Below are positions 8,852-19,179 of a DNA stretch of 64,000 bases, piece after piece. Source of the stretch: Labrys wisconsinensis (GTDB lineage: Bacteria > Pseudomonadota > Alphaproteobacteria > Rhizobiales > Labraceae); the NCBI RefSeq assembly GCF_030814995.1, contig NZ_JAUSVX010000001.1, positions 1,116,001-1,180,000 on the forward strand, given 5' to 3'. Made by a program: the position numbers and the translations under genes. The notes beneath the pieces were generated by a model. That model saw only the letters and a list, made by a program, of their open reading frames with translations, was not told the DNA's origin and ran no database searches. The first letter of the stretch is position 1, and every line of letters begins with the position of its first letter.

Positions 8852-10045
8852 TCAGGCCGCCGCGGCCGGGCCGCGCTGCAGCAGGGCGCGGTAGATCTCG
8901 TTGTCGCCGCACAGGCCGGCCATGCGGCCGAGCTGGTCGACCAGCACCACCGGGTTGCCGGTCGCCCGCCGCAGCTCGATCGCCGCGCGCATGCGCAGGT
9001 CGACCGGCGCGACGATCACGTCCGCCGGTCCCTCCGGCGCGAGGCCCGTCTCGCCGTCCGCCACCGCCAGGCGCCCGGCGGCGCCGTCGAGCGTCACCGC
9101 GACCGGCTTGCCCAGCCCGTCGAGCCGGAGGCGCACCCGCCCGGCGCCGTCGAGCAGCACCTCGCCGTCGACGTGCTGCAGGGACTCCGACGGCGTCATC
9201 AGGGAATGGCCGCGCAGCACGTTGAGCGGGTTCATGTGCTTGACGAACTCGGCGACGTAGTCGTCGGCCGGGCGCAGCAGGATGTCCTCGGCCGTGCCGC
9301 ACTGGACGATGCGTCCGCCCTCCAGGATGGCGATGCGGTTGCCGATCTTCAGCGCCTCGTCGAGATCGTGGCTGACGAAGATGATGGTCTTCTTCAGCTC
9401 CGACTGCAGCCCCAGGAGCTCGTCCTGCAGCTTGTCGCGGATCAGCGGGTCGAGCGCTGAGAACGGCTCGTCCATCAGGAGGATGTCGGCGTCGGTGGCG
9501 AAGGCGCGGGCGAGGCCAACGCGCTGCTGCATGCCGCCGGACAATTCATGGCCGAACTTGCCGGCCCATTTGGTCAGGCCGACCAGCGCCAGCTTCTCGT
9601 CGACCACGCGGGCGATCTCGGCCGGCGCCATGCCGCGCAGCTCCAGCCCGAAGCCGACATTCTCGCGCACCGTGCGCCAGGGCAGCAGCGCGAACTGCTG
9701 GAACACCATGGCGATGCGCTTCATGCGCAGCATGCGCAGCTCCGCCGCGCTGCAGCTGGCGACGTCGATGCTTCGGCCCTCGTGCTCGACCAGCACCTGG
9801 CCGCGCGCCGCCTTGTTGAGGCCGTTGACGGCCCGCAGGATCGTCGACTTGCCCGAGCCGGACAGGCCCATCAGCACGCAGATCTCGCCCTTGTCGACGG
9901 CGAGGTTGATGCCGGCGGCCCCGAGCACGCAGCCCGTTGCCGCCAGGATCTCGTCGCGGGTCCGGCCCTGGTCGATCAGCGGCAGGGCTTGCGCCTGCTT
10001 CTGGCCGAAGACGATGTCGAGGTTGCGGAATTCGACGGCGGCCAT
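8852..10045 (-). CDS. choV: Choline ABC transporter ATP-binding protein
   Basis: 397-residue ATPase that energises choline/betaine uptake. Walker A GLSGSGKST is at residues 60-68, followed by the LSGGMQQRVGLARA signature and DEPFSALDP Walker B. The long lead-in before Walker A (LIDQGRTRDEILAATGCV) is the mark of the ProV/OpuA/ChoV subfamily. The C-terminal 100 residues look like a degenerate CBS-type regulatory module. It is the last gene of a three-gene operon, 11 bases after choW. The open frame continues upstream into choW, but this ATG is where homology begins. Confidence 0.92.
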   Translation of the reverse strand: MAAVEFRNLDIVFGQKQAQALPLIDQGRTRDEILAATGCVLGAAGINLAVDKGEICVLMGLSGSGKSTILRAVNGLNKAARGQVLVEHEGRSIDVASCSAAELRMLRMKRIAMVFQQFALLPWRTVRENVGFGLELRGMAPAEIARVVDEKLALVGLTKWAGKFGHELSGGMQQRVGLARAFATDADILLMDEPFSALDPLIRDKLQDELLGLQSELKKTIIFVSHDLDEALKIGNRIAILEGGRIVQCGTAEDILLRPADDYVAEFVKHMNPLNVLRGHSLMTPSESLQHVDGEVLLDGAGRVRLRLDGLGKPVAVTLDGAAGRLAVADGETGLAPEGPADVIVAPVDLRMRAAIELRRATGNPVVLVDQLGRMAGLCGDNEIYRALLQRGPAAAA

Positions 10046-10056
10046 GGCGGACTCCT

Positions 10057-10902
10057 TCAGGACTTGGAGCGTCGTTCCGGGCTCTTGCACACCCGGTCGA
10101 GCACGATCGCCAGGAGCACGATGGACAGGCCCGCCTCGAAGCCCATCGGCACGTTCATGCTGCCGAGCGCCCGCACGATCGGCGTGCCGAGCCCGGTGGC
10201 GCCGACCAGGGCGGCGATCACCACCATGGACAGGCACAGCATGATGCACTGGGTGACGCCGGCCATGATGGTGGGCAGGGCGTGCGGGATCTCCACCTTC
10301 CACAAGAGCTGCCAGCGCGTGGCGCCGAAGGATTCGCCCGCCTCCTTCAGCGGCGCCGGCACCGAGGTGATGCCGAGCTGGGTGAGGCGGATCGGCGCCG
10401 GGATGGCGAAGATCACCGTCGAGATCAGGCCCGGCGCCGCACCGAGGCCGAACAGCACCACGGTCGGGATGAGATAGACGAAGGTCGGCAGCGTCTGCAT
10501 CAGGTCGAGCACCGGACGCAGCGCCGCGTAGAGCCAGGGCCGGTGCGCGGCGGCGATGCCGATCGGCACGCCTATGAGGACGCTGGCGAGCGCCGACCAG
10601 CCGACCAGCGAGATGGTCTGCACCGTCGCTTCCCAATAGCCGAGATTGATGATCAGCAGGAAGGCGGCGAGGATGAAGACCGTGAGCTTGACCGAGCGGT
10701 GCAGCCAATAGGCCAGGCCCGCGATCAGCACCACCAGCAGCACGGGCGGCACGAACAGCAGGATGCGCGTAAGCCCGTCCACCAGGAAGCCGATTGCATC
10801 CTTGATCGCGTCGAACAGCCTGGAATGAGCCTGCAGCGCGTCGATGAGTTGCTTCATCGTCCGGCCGAGCGGGATCTTGTAGGTGGTGATCCAGTCTTCC
10901 AC
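10057..10902 (-). CDS. choW: Choline ABC transporter permease
   Basis: 281 residues, ProW-type inner-membrane permease with about six helices and the coupling loop around GESFGATRWQLLWKVEIPHALP (EAA motif) near residues 180-205. The start codon is GTG. It is encoded between the binding protein and the ATPase. A perfect hairpin separates it from choX, which would lower permease expression relative to the binding protein. The neighbouring ChoX identifies choline as the likely substrate. Confidence 0.92.
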   Translation of the reverse strand: MEDWITTYKIPLGRTMKQLIDALQAHSRLFDAIKDAIGFLVDGLTRILLFVPPVLLVVLIAGLAYWLHRSVKLTVFILAAFLLIINLGYWEATVQTISLVGWSALASVLIGVPIGIAAAHRPWLYAALRPVLDLMQTLPTFVYLIPTVVLFGLGAAPGLISTVIFAIPAPIRLTQLGITSVPAPLKEAGESFGATRWQLLWKVEIPHALPTIMAGVTQCIMLCLSMVVIAALVGATGLGTPIVRALGSMNVPMGFEAGLSIVLLAIVLDRVCKSPERRSKS

Positions 10903-10930
10903 GTCGCGTCCCCTGCTGCGTTGCGCCAGT

Positions 10931-10960
10931 GGCGGGCGGGCGCTGGCGCGCCCGCCCGCC
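10931..10960 (-). terminator. Intra-operon hairpin between choX and choW
   Basis: GGCGGGCGGGCGC, a TGGC loop and the exact 13-base reverse complement. There is no U-tract, so it is better read as an mRNA-stabilising or attenuating stem-loop after the binding-protein gene than as a full terminator. Such hairpins commonly favour high levels of the periplasmic component. Confidence 0.6.
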
Positions 10961-10972
10961 GGGATCAGGCGA

Positions 10973-11926
10973 TCAGAGGCCGAGGCTCTTCTTCACTGCC
11001 TCGGCGCCGGGCTGGCCGTCGAAGGTGGTGACGCCGGCGAGCCAGGTGTCGATCTGGCCGGGGTTGGCCTTGAGCCATTCCTCGGCGGCCTTGGGCGCTT
11101 CCTCGCTGTCGGTGAGGATCTTGTTCATCACGACGTTTTCGATGTCGACGGTGAACTTCATGTTGGCGACGAGCTTGCCGGCATTGGGGCAGTCCGTGGC
11201 AAAGCCCGCGCGGGTGTTGGTGTAGACCACGGCGCCGCCGAAGTTGGGGCCGAAGACATCGTCGCCGCCGGAGAGATACTGGATCTTGTAGTTGACGTTC
11301 ATGGGATGCGGCGCCCAGCCCAGGAACACCACGTCCTCGTTGCGCTGGGTGGCGCGCTGCACCTGCGCCAGCATGCCCTGCTCGCTCGATTCCACCAGCT
11401 CGAAGCCCTTCAGGTCGAACTTGTTGTCGGAGATCATGCCGAGGATCAGGCGGTTGCCGTCATTGCCCGGCTCGATGCCGTAGATCTTGCCGGCGAGGCT
11501 GTCCTTGAACTTGGCCACGTCGGCAAAGGACTTCAGGCCCTTGTCGTAGGTGTATTGCGGCACGGCCAGCGTGTACTTGGCGCCTTCCGGCAGGTTGGCG
11601 CCGACCTCGACCACCGACTTGTCCGCGATATAGGCCTTGCGGTCGTTCTCCATGGTCGGCATCCAGTTGCCGAGGAAGACGTCGATATCCTTGGTCTTCA
11701 TCGAGGCATAGGTGACCGGCACCGAGAGGACGTCGATCTTCGGCGTGTAGCCCAGGCCCTGCAGCAGGCGCGTCGTGATCGCCGTGGTGGCGGTGATGTC
11801 GGTCCAGCCGACATCGGAGAACTTGACGGTCTTGCAGCTGTCGGGATCGCCGGCGGCGGCGGAGCCGGCGGCCAGCGTGGCGGCCACCATGGCGGCGGCG
11901 AAACTCTTCCAGATCGTCATCGTCAT
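10973..11926 (-). CDS. choX: Choline ABC transporter substrate-binding protein
   Basis: 317-residue periplasmic binding protein with a signal peptide (about residues 1-24, ending AAGSAAAG). The segments VGWTDITATTAI, FLGNWMPTMEND and FLGWAPHPMN carry the tryptophans that form the aromatic box for the trimethylammonium group. The last of these, with YLSGGDDVFGPNFGG, is close to rhizobial ChoX rather than to ProX. The start is set by the MTMTIWKSF signal sequence; the upstream in-frame ATG at 12046 would destroy the signal peptide. It is the first gene of choXWV, with a BetI-like site upstream. Confidence 0.93.
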   Translation of the reverse strand: MTMTIWKSFAAAMVAATLAAGSAAAGDPDSCKTVKFSDVGWTDITATTAITTRLLQGLGYTPKIDVLSVPVTYASMKTKDIDVFLGNWMPTMENDRKAYIADKSVVEVGANLPEGAKYTLAVPQYTYDKGLKSFADVAKFKDSLAGKIYGIEPGNDGNRLILGMISDNKFDLKGFELVESSEQGMLAQVQRATQRNEDVVFLGWAPHPMNVNYKIQYLSGGDDVFGPNFGGAVVYTNTRAGFATDCPNAGKLVANMKFTVDIENVVMNKILTDSEEAPKAAEEWLKANPGQIDTWLAGVTTFDGQPGAEAVKKSLGL

Positions 11927-12064
11927 TCTCCCGGCTTTGCGGCGCGCTCGGCCTGTCGCGGCCGGAGCAACGCGCATTGGATCATAGGTTCCCTTGCGAG
12001 GCTGGCAAGAAAACGTCCCCCGCGGTCTTGGCCGCGCTCCCAGCACGAATTATCGCCGCTCTTC

Positions 12065-12086
12065 ATTGATTGAACATGCAATCAAT
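12065..12086. promoter_or_regulatory. BetI-like operator upstream of choXWV
   Basis: ATTGATTG, six bases (AACATG), then CAATCAAT: a perfect 8-bp inverted repeat about 140 bases upstream of the choX start. Its form is close to the known binding sequence of BetI, the choline-responsive TetR repressor (recalled as TTGATTGAAC-like half-sites). This fits choline induction of the operon. No betI gene lies in the window. Nothing else is recognised in the 365-bp gap 11927-12291. Confidence 0.6.
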
Positions 12087-12291
12087 GATCAGGGCAAGAG
12101 GCGTGGCAGGACAGTGGATGTCGTTGTTTTGACAGCGGCGCCCCGATCGGCCGTTCCGGCGCCGGACGCGCGCCGCCGGCTTCCCCTGGCCCTGCCGGCC
12201 GGGTTAGAACCGGTGCGCCGGACGCCCGTCCCAAAGGGTCGGCACGGCCAACGAGCAACGGCCGCCGGCCGGCGCCTTCGGGGGAACGAGC

Positions 12292-13158
12292 ATGCCGAAT
12301 TTTCCGATCATCGACGCCCATGTCCATCTCTACGACGTCGAGCGCCTCAGCTATGGCTGGCTCGCCGGCGTCCCCGCGATCAACCGCACCCATCTCCTGC
12401 CGGATTTCGACGCCGCGCGCGGCCCGGTCGCGGTGGAGGGCCTCGTCTTCGCCGAGGTGGCGGTCGACCCCGGCCTGCACCTTGCGGAAGCGGCCTTCGT
12501 CCAGGGGCTCGCCGACGCCGATCCGCGCCTGATCGGCATGGTCGCCCATGCCCCGGTCGAGAAGGGCGCGGCGGTGGAAGAGGACATCCTCGCCCTGAAG
12601 GCGAACCGGAGCCTCTGCGGCATCCGCCGGCTGATCCAGTCGGAGGCCGACCCGTCCTTCTGCCTGGCGCCCGGCTTCCTGGAAGGCCTTTCCGTGCTCG
12701 CCCGCCACGGCCTGCCCTTCGACATCTGCATCAAGCATTGGGCCATGGCCTATGCCCTGGAGCTGGCGCGCCGCTGCCCCGACGTGCAGTTCGTGCTCGA
12801 CCATATCGGCAAGCCGGACATCCGCTACGGCCTGCGCGAGCCTTGGTGGCGTGAGATACGCGAGCTCGCCCGCTGCCCCAACGTGGTGGTCAAGCTTTCC
12901 GGCGTCGTCACCGAGGCGGACCACGCCCGCTGGACGCCGGAGGACGTCAAGCCCTATGTCGCCCATGTCGTCGACTGCTTCGGCTTCGAGCGCCTGATGT
13001 TCGGCAGCGACTGGAGCGTCTCCGCCCTCACCCACCCCTACCCCGCCTGGGTGGCGATCGTCGACGAGGTGATCCGCGGCGCCGGCGAAGCCGAGCAGCG
13101 CAGCCTCTACCGCGACACCGCGCTGCGGACCTATCGCCTGACGGCGCCGGGCGCCTGA
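12292..13158 (+). CDS. Amidohydrolase-family hydrolase (lactonase-like)
   Basis: 288-residue TIM-barrel metal hydrolase of the amidohydrolase_2 group. The N-terminal metal motif DAHVHLYD is at about residues 8-15; DHIGKPD (about residues 166-172) and FGSDWSV supply the later His and catalytic Asp. The closest named activities are sugar lactonases (L-fuconolactonase, L-rhamnonolactonase) and related dicarboxylate lactonases. It stands alone between the choX promoter region and convergent maeB, so context gives no substrate. The start is preceded by a GGGGG-A purine run. Confidence 0.82.
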   Translation: MPNFPIIDAHVHLYDVERLSYGWLAGVPAINRTHLLPDFDAARGPVAVEGLVFAEVAVDPGLHLAEAAFVQGLADADPRLIGMVAHAPVEKGAAVEEDILALKANRSLCGIRRLIQSEADPSFCLAPGFLEGLSVLARHGLPFDICIKHWAMAYALELARRCPDVQFVLDHIGKPDIRYGLREPWWREIRELARCPNVVVKLSGVVTEADHARWTPEDVKPYVAHVVDCFGFERLMFGSDWSVSALTHPYPAWVAIVDEVIRGAGEAEQRSLYRDTALRTYRLTAPGA

Positions 13159-13161
13159 GCC

Positions 13162-15444
<2,283 letters not shown>

Positions 15445-15800
15445 GGGTCGGTCCGTGGGCGGAACGCAAGGCGGGGCGCCGACCCTAACGGCGTCGCGAT
15501 GCGTCAACAAGCCACCGATCGCCGATTCCGCCCGCGGGGGTTTGCCCCCCTCCTTGATCTCCGGCGCGGCTATGGCAAAATCTGACGGTGCGGTGTTGCG
15601 TTCGCAGCCCGCCTGATCCGCCCCGGAACGGCTTTCCGGCCCCTCGTTAGACGCTGCCGACAGACAGCCTGGGACTGACCGTCCCCGGGGCCGCTTTCGC
15701 ATGTCCTGACGTCCGATGCCGCGCCGCTTCCCGCGGCGCGACGGCGGCGCTCGCGCATGCCCGCCCGCCAGCCGGGGCTCCCCTCCCATCGTGAGCCTCC
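15445..15800. other. Intergenic gap between maeB and the toxin-like gene
   Basis: 356 bases between divergent genes. It holds the maeB upstream region and that of the 891-residue protein. No convincing RNA gene, repeat or small gene is visible. GC remains high until inside the next gene. Confidence 0.5.
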
Positions 15801-18476
15801 ATGCCCCGCATCCCCGACTTCTCGCCGGCGGAGCTGCAGACGCGTGCCCGCGCCGATCTCCAGCGCTTCGCCGTCACCCAGGCCGCCTATGCCCGCGCCA
15901 CGCAGGCTGCCATGCCGCCCGGCGGCGGCGACGCCACCAGCCGCTTCCTCGGCCAGTTCCGGGACGAGGCGCAAGCCATGGCCGCCCGCTGGTCGCCGGA
16001 CGTACGCCAGCGCCTCGCCTGGCGGATCGACGAGCTCGGCAGCGAGCTCACCGGCCCGCTCGCCGAGGCCGAGGCGGGCGAGCGCCGGCGCTACCATGTC
16101 GAGCGCCAGGACGCGCATGACGCCGAGCTCCTGCGCACCATCGCCGAGCATCCCGACGCCGCGATGCGCGATGCGGCCGAGCAGCAGCTCACCGGTGCCG
16201 TGCCCGCCAGCCCTGACCTGCCGCAGGCGGCCTGGGACAGCCGCCGCAAGGCCCTGCCCGACAGGCTCGCGGCAGCCAAGGGCGCTGCCATCCTCGCCGA
16301 CCCCGAGGCCCGCCGGGCGATCTGGCAGCGCCCGTCGGCAGCGGGCGAGGCCGGCCCGGGCGATGCGGGCAGCCCGGATGGCGCGGCCGATGCACCGCCG
16401 ACATCGGTGCCGACCGCGATTGATCCCGCCACCCTGGCTGACGGCGGGCACGGCCATGCCGGCGCCTGGTTCCGGACGCGATACCCCGACGCTTCCGACG
16501 CCGTGATGCGCAAGTTCGCCGGCGGCGCGGTGCAGCGGCACGGCGAGGACCGCGACCGCGCCGCGGCCGAGCGCGACGCCGTCATGGGCCTGGTCGCCCC
16601 GGACTATCTCTCCATCCTCACCACCGGCCAGGGGCACCCAGACCTCACCCCCAACCGCATCCTCAAAAGCCTCGACCCCGGGCTGGCGAAGCTGGTCTTC
16701 GAGGGCCAGCGGAAGGCCGGCGAGCGCTACGTCGCCAGCCTTCGGGCCGCGCCGGCCGGCGGGATGCCGTCCGAGGTCCCGGTGGCGGATCGTCGGCCGC
16801 CGCAGGACCTGGCCGGGGCCGGCCCATCCGGCGAGGCGGCGGGATCGCTCGCGTCGCCGCAGGCCGGAGCGGCCGCCCCGTCCGGTCCAGGGCAGGACGG
16901 GCCGGTCGCCACTCAGCCGTGGCTCCTGCCTATGAGCGCGACGCTGCCGGCCAAGCCTGCCGGCACGTCCGCAGCCGATCCCGACCCGGCGCTTCCACCC
17001 GGAGCTCCGCCGGCGCGCGATGAGCCCGCGCGCCCTGCTGCTCCGCAGCCGGTGTCTGCCCCCGGAGATACACAGGCTCCTGCGGTGGCTAGTTCGGAGA
17101 AGGCCGGTGCAGATGTCGACGAGGCTGCTCCGCCGGACCCGCAGCCGGTCGATTCCGGCGATCCTCTACCGATACTGGATTGGAATGAAGTCGTCGCCGA
17201 GCGGCCTTCCACGCTTGCTCGCATGGCGGACCCGCCGCTCCGTGACAACATCCGCGAACTGATGGAGATCGCCGACGAAGAACCAAGCCGCCTCCGGCGG
17301 GCGTTTGCGTACGCTGTCAATGTCGCCTTCATCAAGGGGGACGCCAGCTACCTTCGCTACCTCAGCGAGCTCGTCAGCAAGCGCGGCCTCGACACCACAG
17401 AAATCGACGCTGCGGCGGAAATCGTCGCCAAATTGGTGAAGCGCCGAAGCGGCGGCAGTCGGAGCCTGGCAAACGACTTCGTCATATCGGCCGCGCGGCA
17501 GGAGATATCGGTCGCACCTCAGATCGTCGAGCTCGAATATGCCGCCGAGCGGGGCGATGCTGCCCGGGCCGCGAAGCTCGCATCCATCATCGCCACCGTA
17601 CGAGGCGAAACCGGCGAGACTGCGGGCTCGCAGCTCGACCTCGGGATGCGGGGCACTCTCGCAGGCGCATATCTCGGCCCCGCTGTCCAGGCCTACGAGA
17701 ATCTTCAGCAGCAAAAGCACGACACGTGGGCGGCTCAGGTCTACGACGAGGTATCGCGGGCCCCGACCATCGCCGAACGCTGGAGCGCCCTCCAGAGACT
17801 CGGTGTGTTCACCACCGTGGACGCATCCGGTTTCCTTGGTGGTCTTGGTGGAGGCGGTGGGGGCGGCGGGCGGGGTGGAGGCCCGCGCTTCCGCGGCGGA
17901 GGCATCCAGGGCAGTCCACCTTCCAAAGATGGCCCCGAGATATCGAAGCCCGGCGGGAAGGCGCCTCCACCACCTGAGGCACAATCCTCGCAGGCTCCGC
18001 CCGGAGCGACGCCGCCTCGAGTCAGCGCCCGGGACCCCACGCGATACGGCCCTCCACGCCCAGGCTTGCCGATTCCCCAGGGATTTACGACAACAACATT
18101 CGATCGACTATCCGGCAGACTGCGGGCGGCGATCGGAGCCAAGGGGTATGGCGACGATATCTTCGTGATGGGCTCGAGAGCAGGCGGCAAGGCACAGCCG
18201 TACAATGACTTCGATTTCGGAATTCGTGTCTCACCGGAAAGGTTCGACGAGTTGATCGCCCAAAGCTTTCCTCGCGCAATAACCGGGAAGATCGGTACTC
18301 GTGAAATTTCCATCCGAGACGGCAGGATTCAAACGGGTGAGGCCAAATTAAGGCCCATTAGAAGGATAATCGCGGAGACACTTGGAGTACCAGAAGATAA
18401 AATTCAGATTGCAATTATCCGCGCGGGGGGAGAATTCGATAACGGCCCACAGACACCACTAGCTTTCGGCTTTTAG
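15801..18476 (+). CDS. Candidate polymorphic toxin: phage-like N-terminus, nucleotidyltransferase-like C-terminal tip
   Basis: 891 residues, not a known named protein. Residues 1-260 are Ala/Arg/Glu-rich and helical (e.g. FLGQFRDEAQAMAARW; HVERQDAHDAELLRTIAEHP), resembling large alphaproteobacterial prophage virion proteins. A Pro/Ala-rich linker spans about 315-440 and a second helical block about 455-670; then comes a Gly-rich hinge (GGLGGGGGGGGRGGG). The last 130 residues (from about 762) form a distinct domain with GSR (about 791) and NDFDF (about 802-806), the GS-x-D-x-D pattern of nucleotidyltransferases. Codon use becomes clearly AT-richer over this tip. A strong AGGAGG site and a small gene follow 9 bases later, the layout of a toxin with its immunity gene. 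No signal peptide. Confidence 0.55.
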   Translation: MPRIPDFSPAELQTRARADLQRFAVTQAAYARATQAAMPPGGGDATSRFLGQFRDEAQAMAARWSPDVRQRLAWRIDELGSELTGPLAEAEAGERRRYHVERQDAHDAELLRTIAEHPDAAMRDAAEQQLTGAVPASPDLPQAAWDSRRKALPDRLAAAKGAAILADPEARRAIWQRPSAAGEAGPGDAGSPDGAADAPPTSVPTAIDPATLADGGHGHAGAWFRTRYPDASDAVMRKFAGGAVQRHGEDRDRAAAERDAVMGLVAPDYLSILTTGQGHPDLTPNRILKSLDPGLAKLVFEGQRKAGERYVASLRAAPAGGMPSEVPVADRRPPQDLAGAGPSGEAAGSLASPQAGAAAPSGPGQDGPVATQPWLLPMSATLPAKPAGTSAADPDPALPPGAPPARDEPARPAAPQPVSAPGDTQAPAVASSEKAGADVDEAAPPDPQPVDSGDPLPILDWNEVVAERPSTLARMADPPLRDNIRELMEIADEEPSRLRRAFAYAVNVAFIKGDASYLRYLSELVSKRGLDTTEIDAAAEIVAKLVKRRSGGSRSLANDFVISAARQEISVAPQIVELEYAAERGDAARAAKLASIIATVRGETGETAGSQLDLGMRGTLAGAYLGPAVQAYENLQQQKHDTWAAQVYDEVSRAPTIAERWSALQRLGVFTTVDASGFLGGLGGGGGGGGRGGGPRFRGGGIQGSPPSKDGPEISKPGGKAPPPPEAQSSQAPPGATPPRVSARDPTRYGPPRPGLPIPQGFTTTTFDRLSGRLRAAIGAKGYGDDIFVMGSRAGGKAQPYNDFDFGIRVSPERFDELIAQSFPRAITGKIGTREISIRDGRIQTGEAKLRPIRRIIAETLGVPEDKIQIAIIRAGGEFDNGPQTPLAFGF

Positions 18477-18485
18477 GAGGAGAGA

Positions 18486-18833
18486 ATGATAGATCCTTAT
18501 TTTTGCAAGCTATACATAGATACGGACGAGCTCCGTGATGATCTGCAAAGAAGTATGGATTATATGGTTAAGAAATTTTGCCAGGGGATACCAGTGGAGG
18601 CTCCCGTTCTTAAGAACGAAGATTTCGATGCATCTTTTAAGTCAAAAGTACCTTACCGCTTCATCGAATGTTCACGGTACTACGCGGAAGTCGGAACCAT
18701 CGATGACGAGCCGCGATATATAGCCGGCTTCCAGGCCGGCATGGCAGCTCTGGTCAAGGCACTCCGGCAGGGCAACCGGACCGTTACGGTGGCTTGTGAC
18801 TTCGAAGATATGATCGAAGGCGAGGCCGAGTAG
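18486..18833 (+). CDS. Candidate immunity protein for the preceding toxin-like gene
   Basis: 115-residue acidic cytosolic protein starting 9 bases after the toxin-like gene behind an AGGAGGAGAG ribosome site. It has no signal peptide or membrane segment. Recognisable stretches are DPYFCKLYIDTDELRDDL, VPYRFIECSRYYAEV and ACDFEDMIEGEAE. The DPYF-KL opening and CDFED ending recall small immunity proteins of polymorphic toxin loci, but the family is not identified. The GC content is strikingly lower than in flanking housekeeping genes, a sign of transfer. Function is inferred from position. Confidence 0.5.
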   Translation: MIDPYFCKLYIDTDELRDDLQRSMDYMVKKFCQGIPVEAPVLKNEDFDASFKSKVPYRFIECSRYYAEVGTIDDEPRYIAGFQAGMAALVKALRQGNRTVTVACDFEDMIEGEAE

Positions 18834-18875
18834 GTTTGAAGGAAAGGGCTTCGTTCCGTCGGGCGGCGTCGTCCA

Positions 18876-19103
18876 GCTTTCGACGCGTTCGACGGAACGC
18901 ATCTGGATAAGGGCTGCAAGCCGTTGACGGACGATCAGGCAGAGCTCGCTCGTGCGTCGGCACAGATCTGCCCTTGAACTGAGACGGTGCAGTTCGGGGC
19001 GAGGGGCGCGTCGCAGGTCTTCAATCGCTTTACGGCATGCGAGGTTGGCTTCGAATGCGGCTGGCAGCCTGTAGTCGTGGTGGACCGGAGCCGCTGCCGA
19101 TGA
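18876..19103 (+). pseudogene. Possible decayed coding remnant with an internal stop
   Basis: One reading frame is protein-like across 76 codons but has an internal TGA at 18975-18977. Before it the frame reads DGTHLDKGCKPLTDDQAELA; after it, FNRFTACEVGFECGWQPVV. There is no start codon or ribosome site. It lies between the immunity-like gene and the group II intron, where cast-off toxin tips are often found. The identity is unknown, and the protein-like look could be chance in GC-rich DNA. Confidence 0.25.
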
Positions 19104-19179
19104 GAAGTGATCTCCAGAGAGGTCGCGATAGTGGTGCCGACCAGCAGCGTCGCGGTCGCATCAATCGAATGCACTGTCA

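Noticed and set aside
15801-16600. Prophage
   Set aside because: The toxin-like protein looks phage-derived at its N-terminus, but no integrase, terminase, capsid, tail or lysis gene is adjacent.
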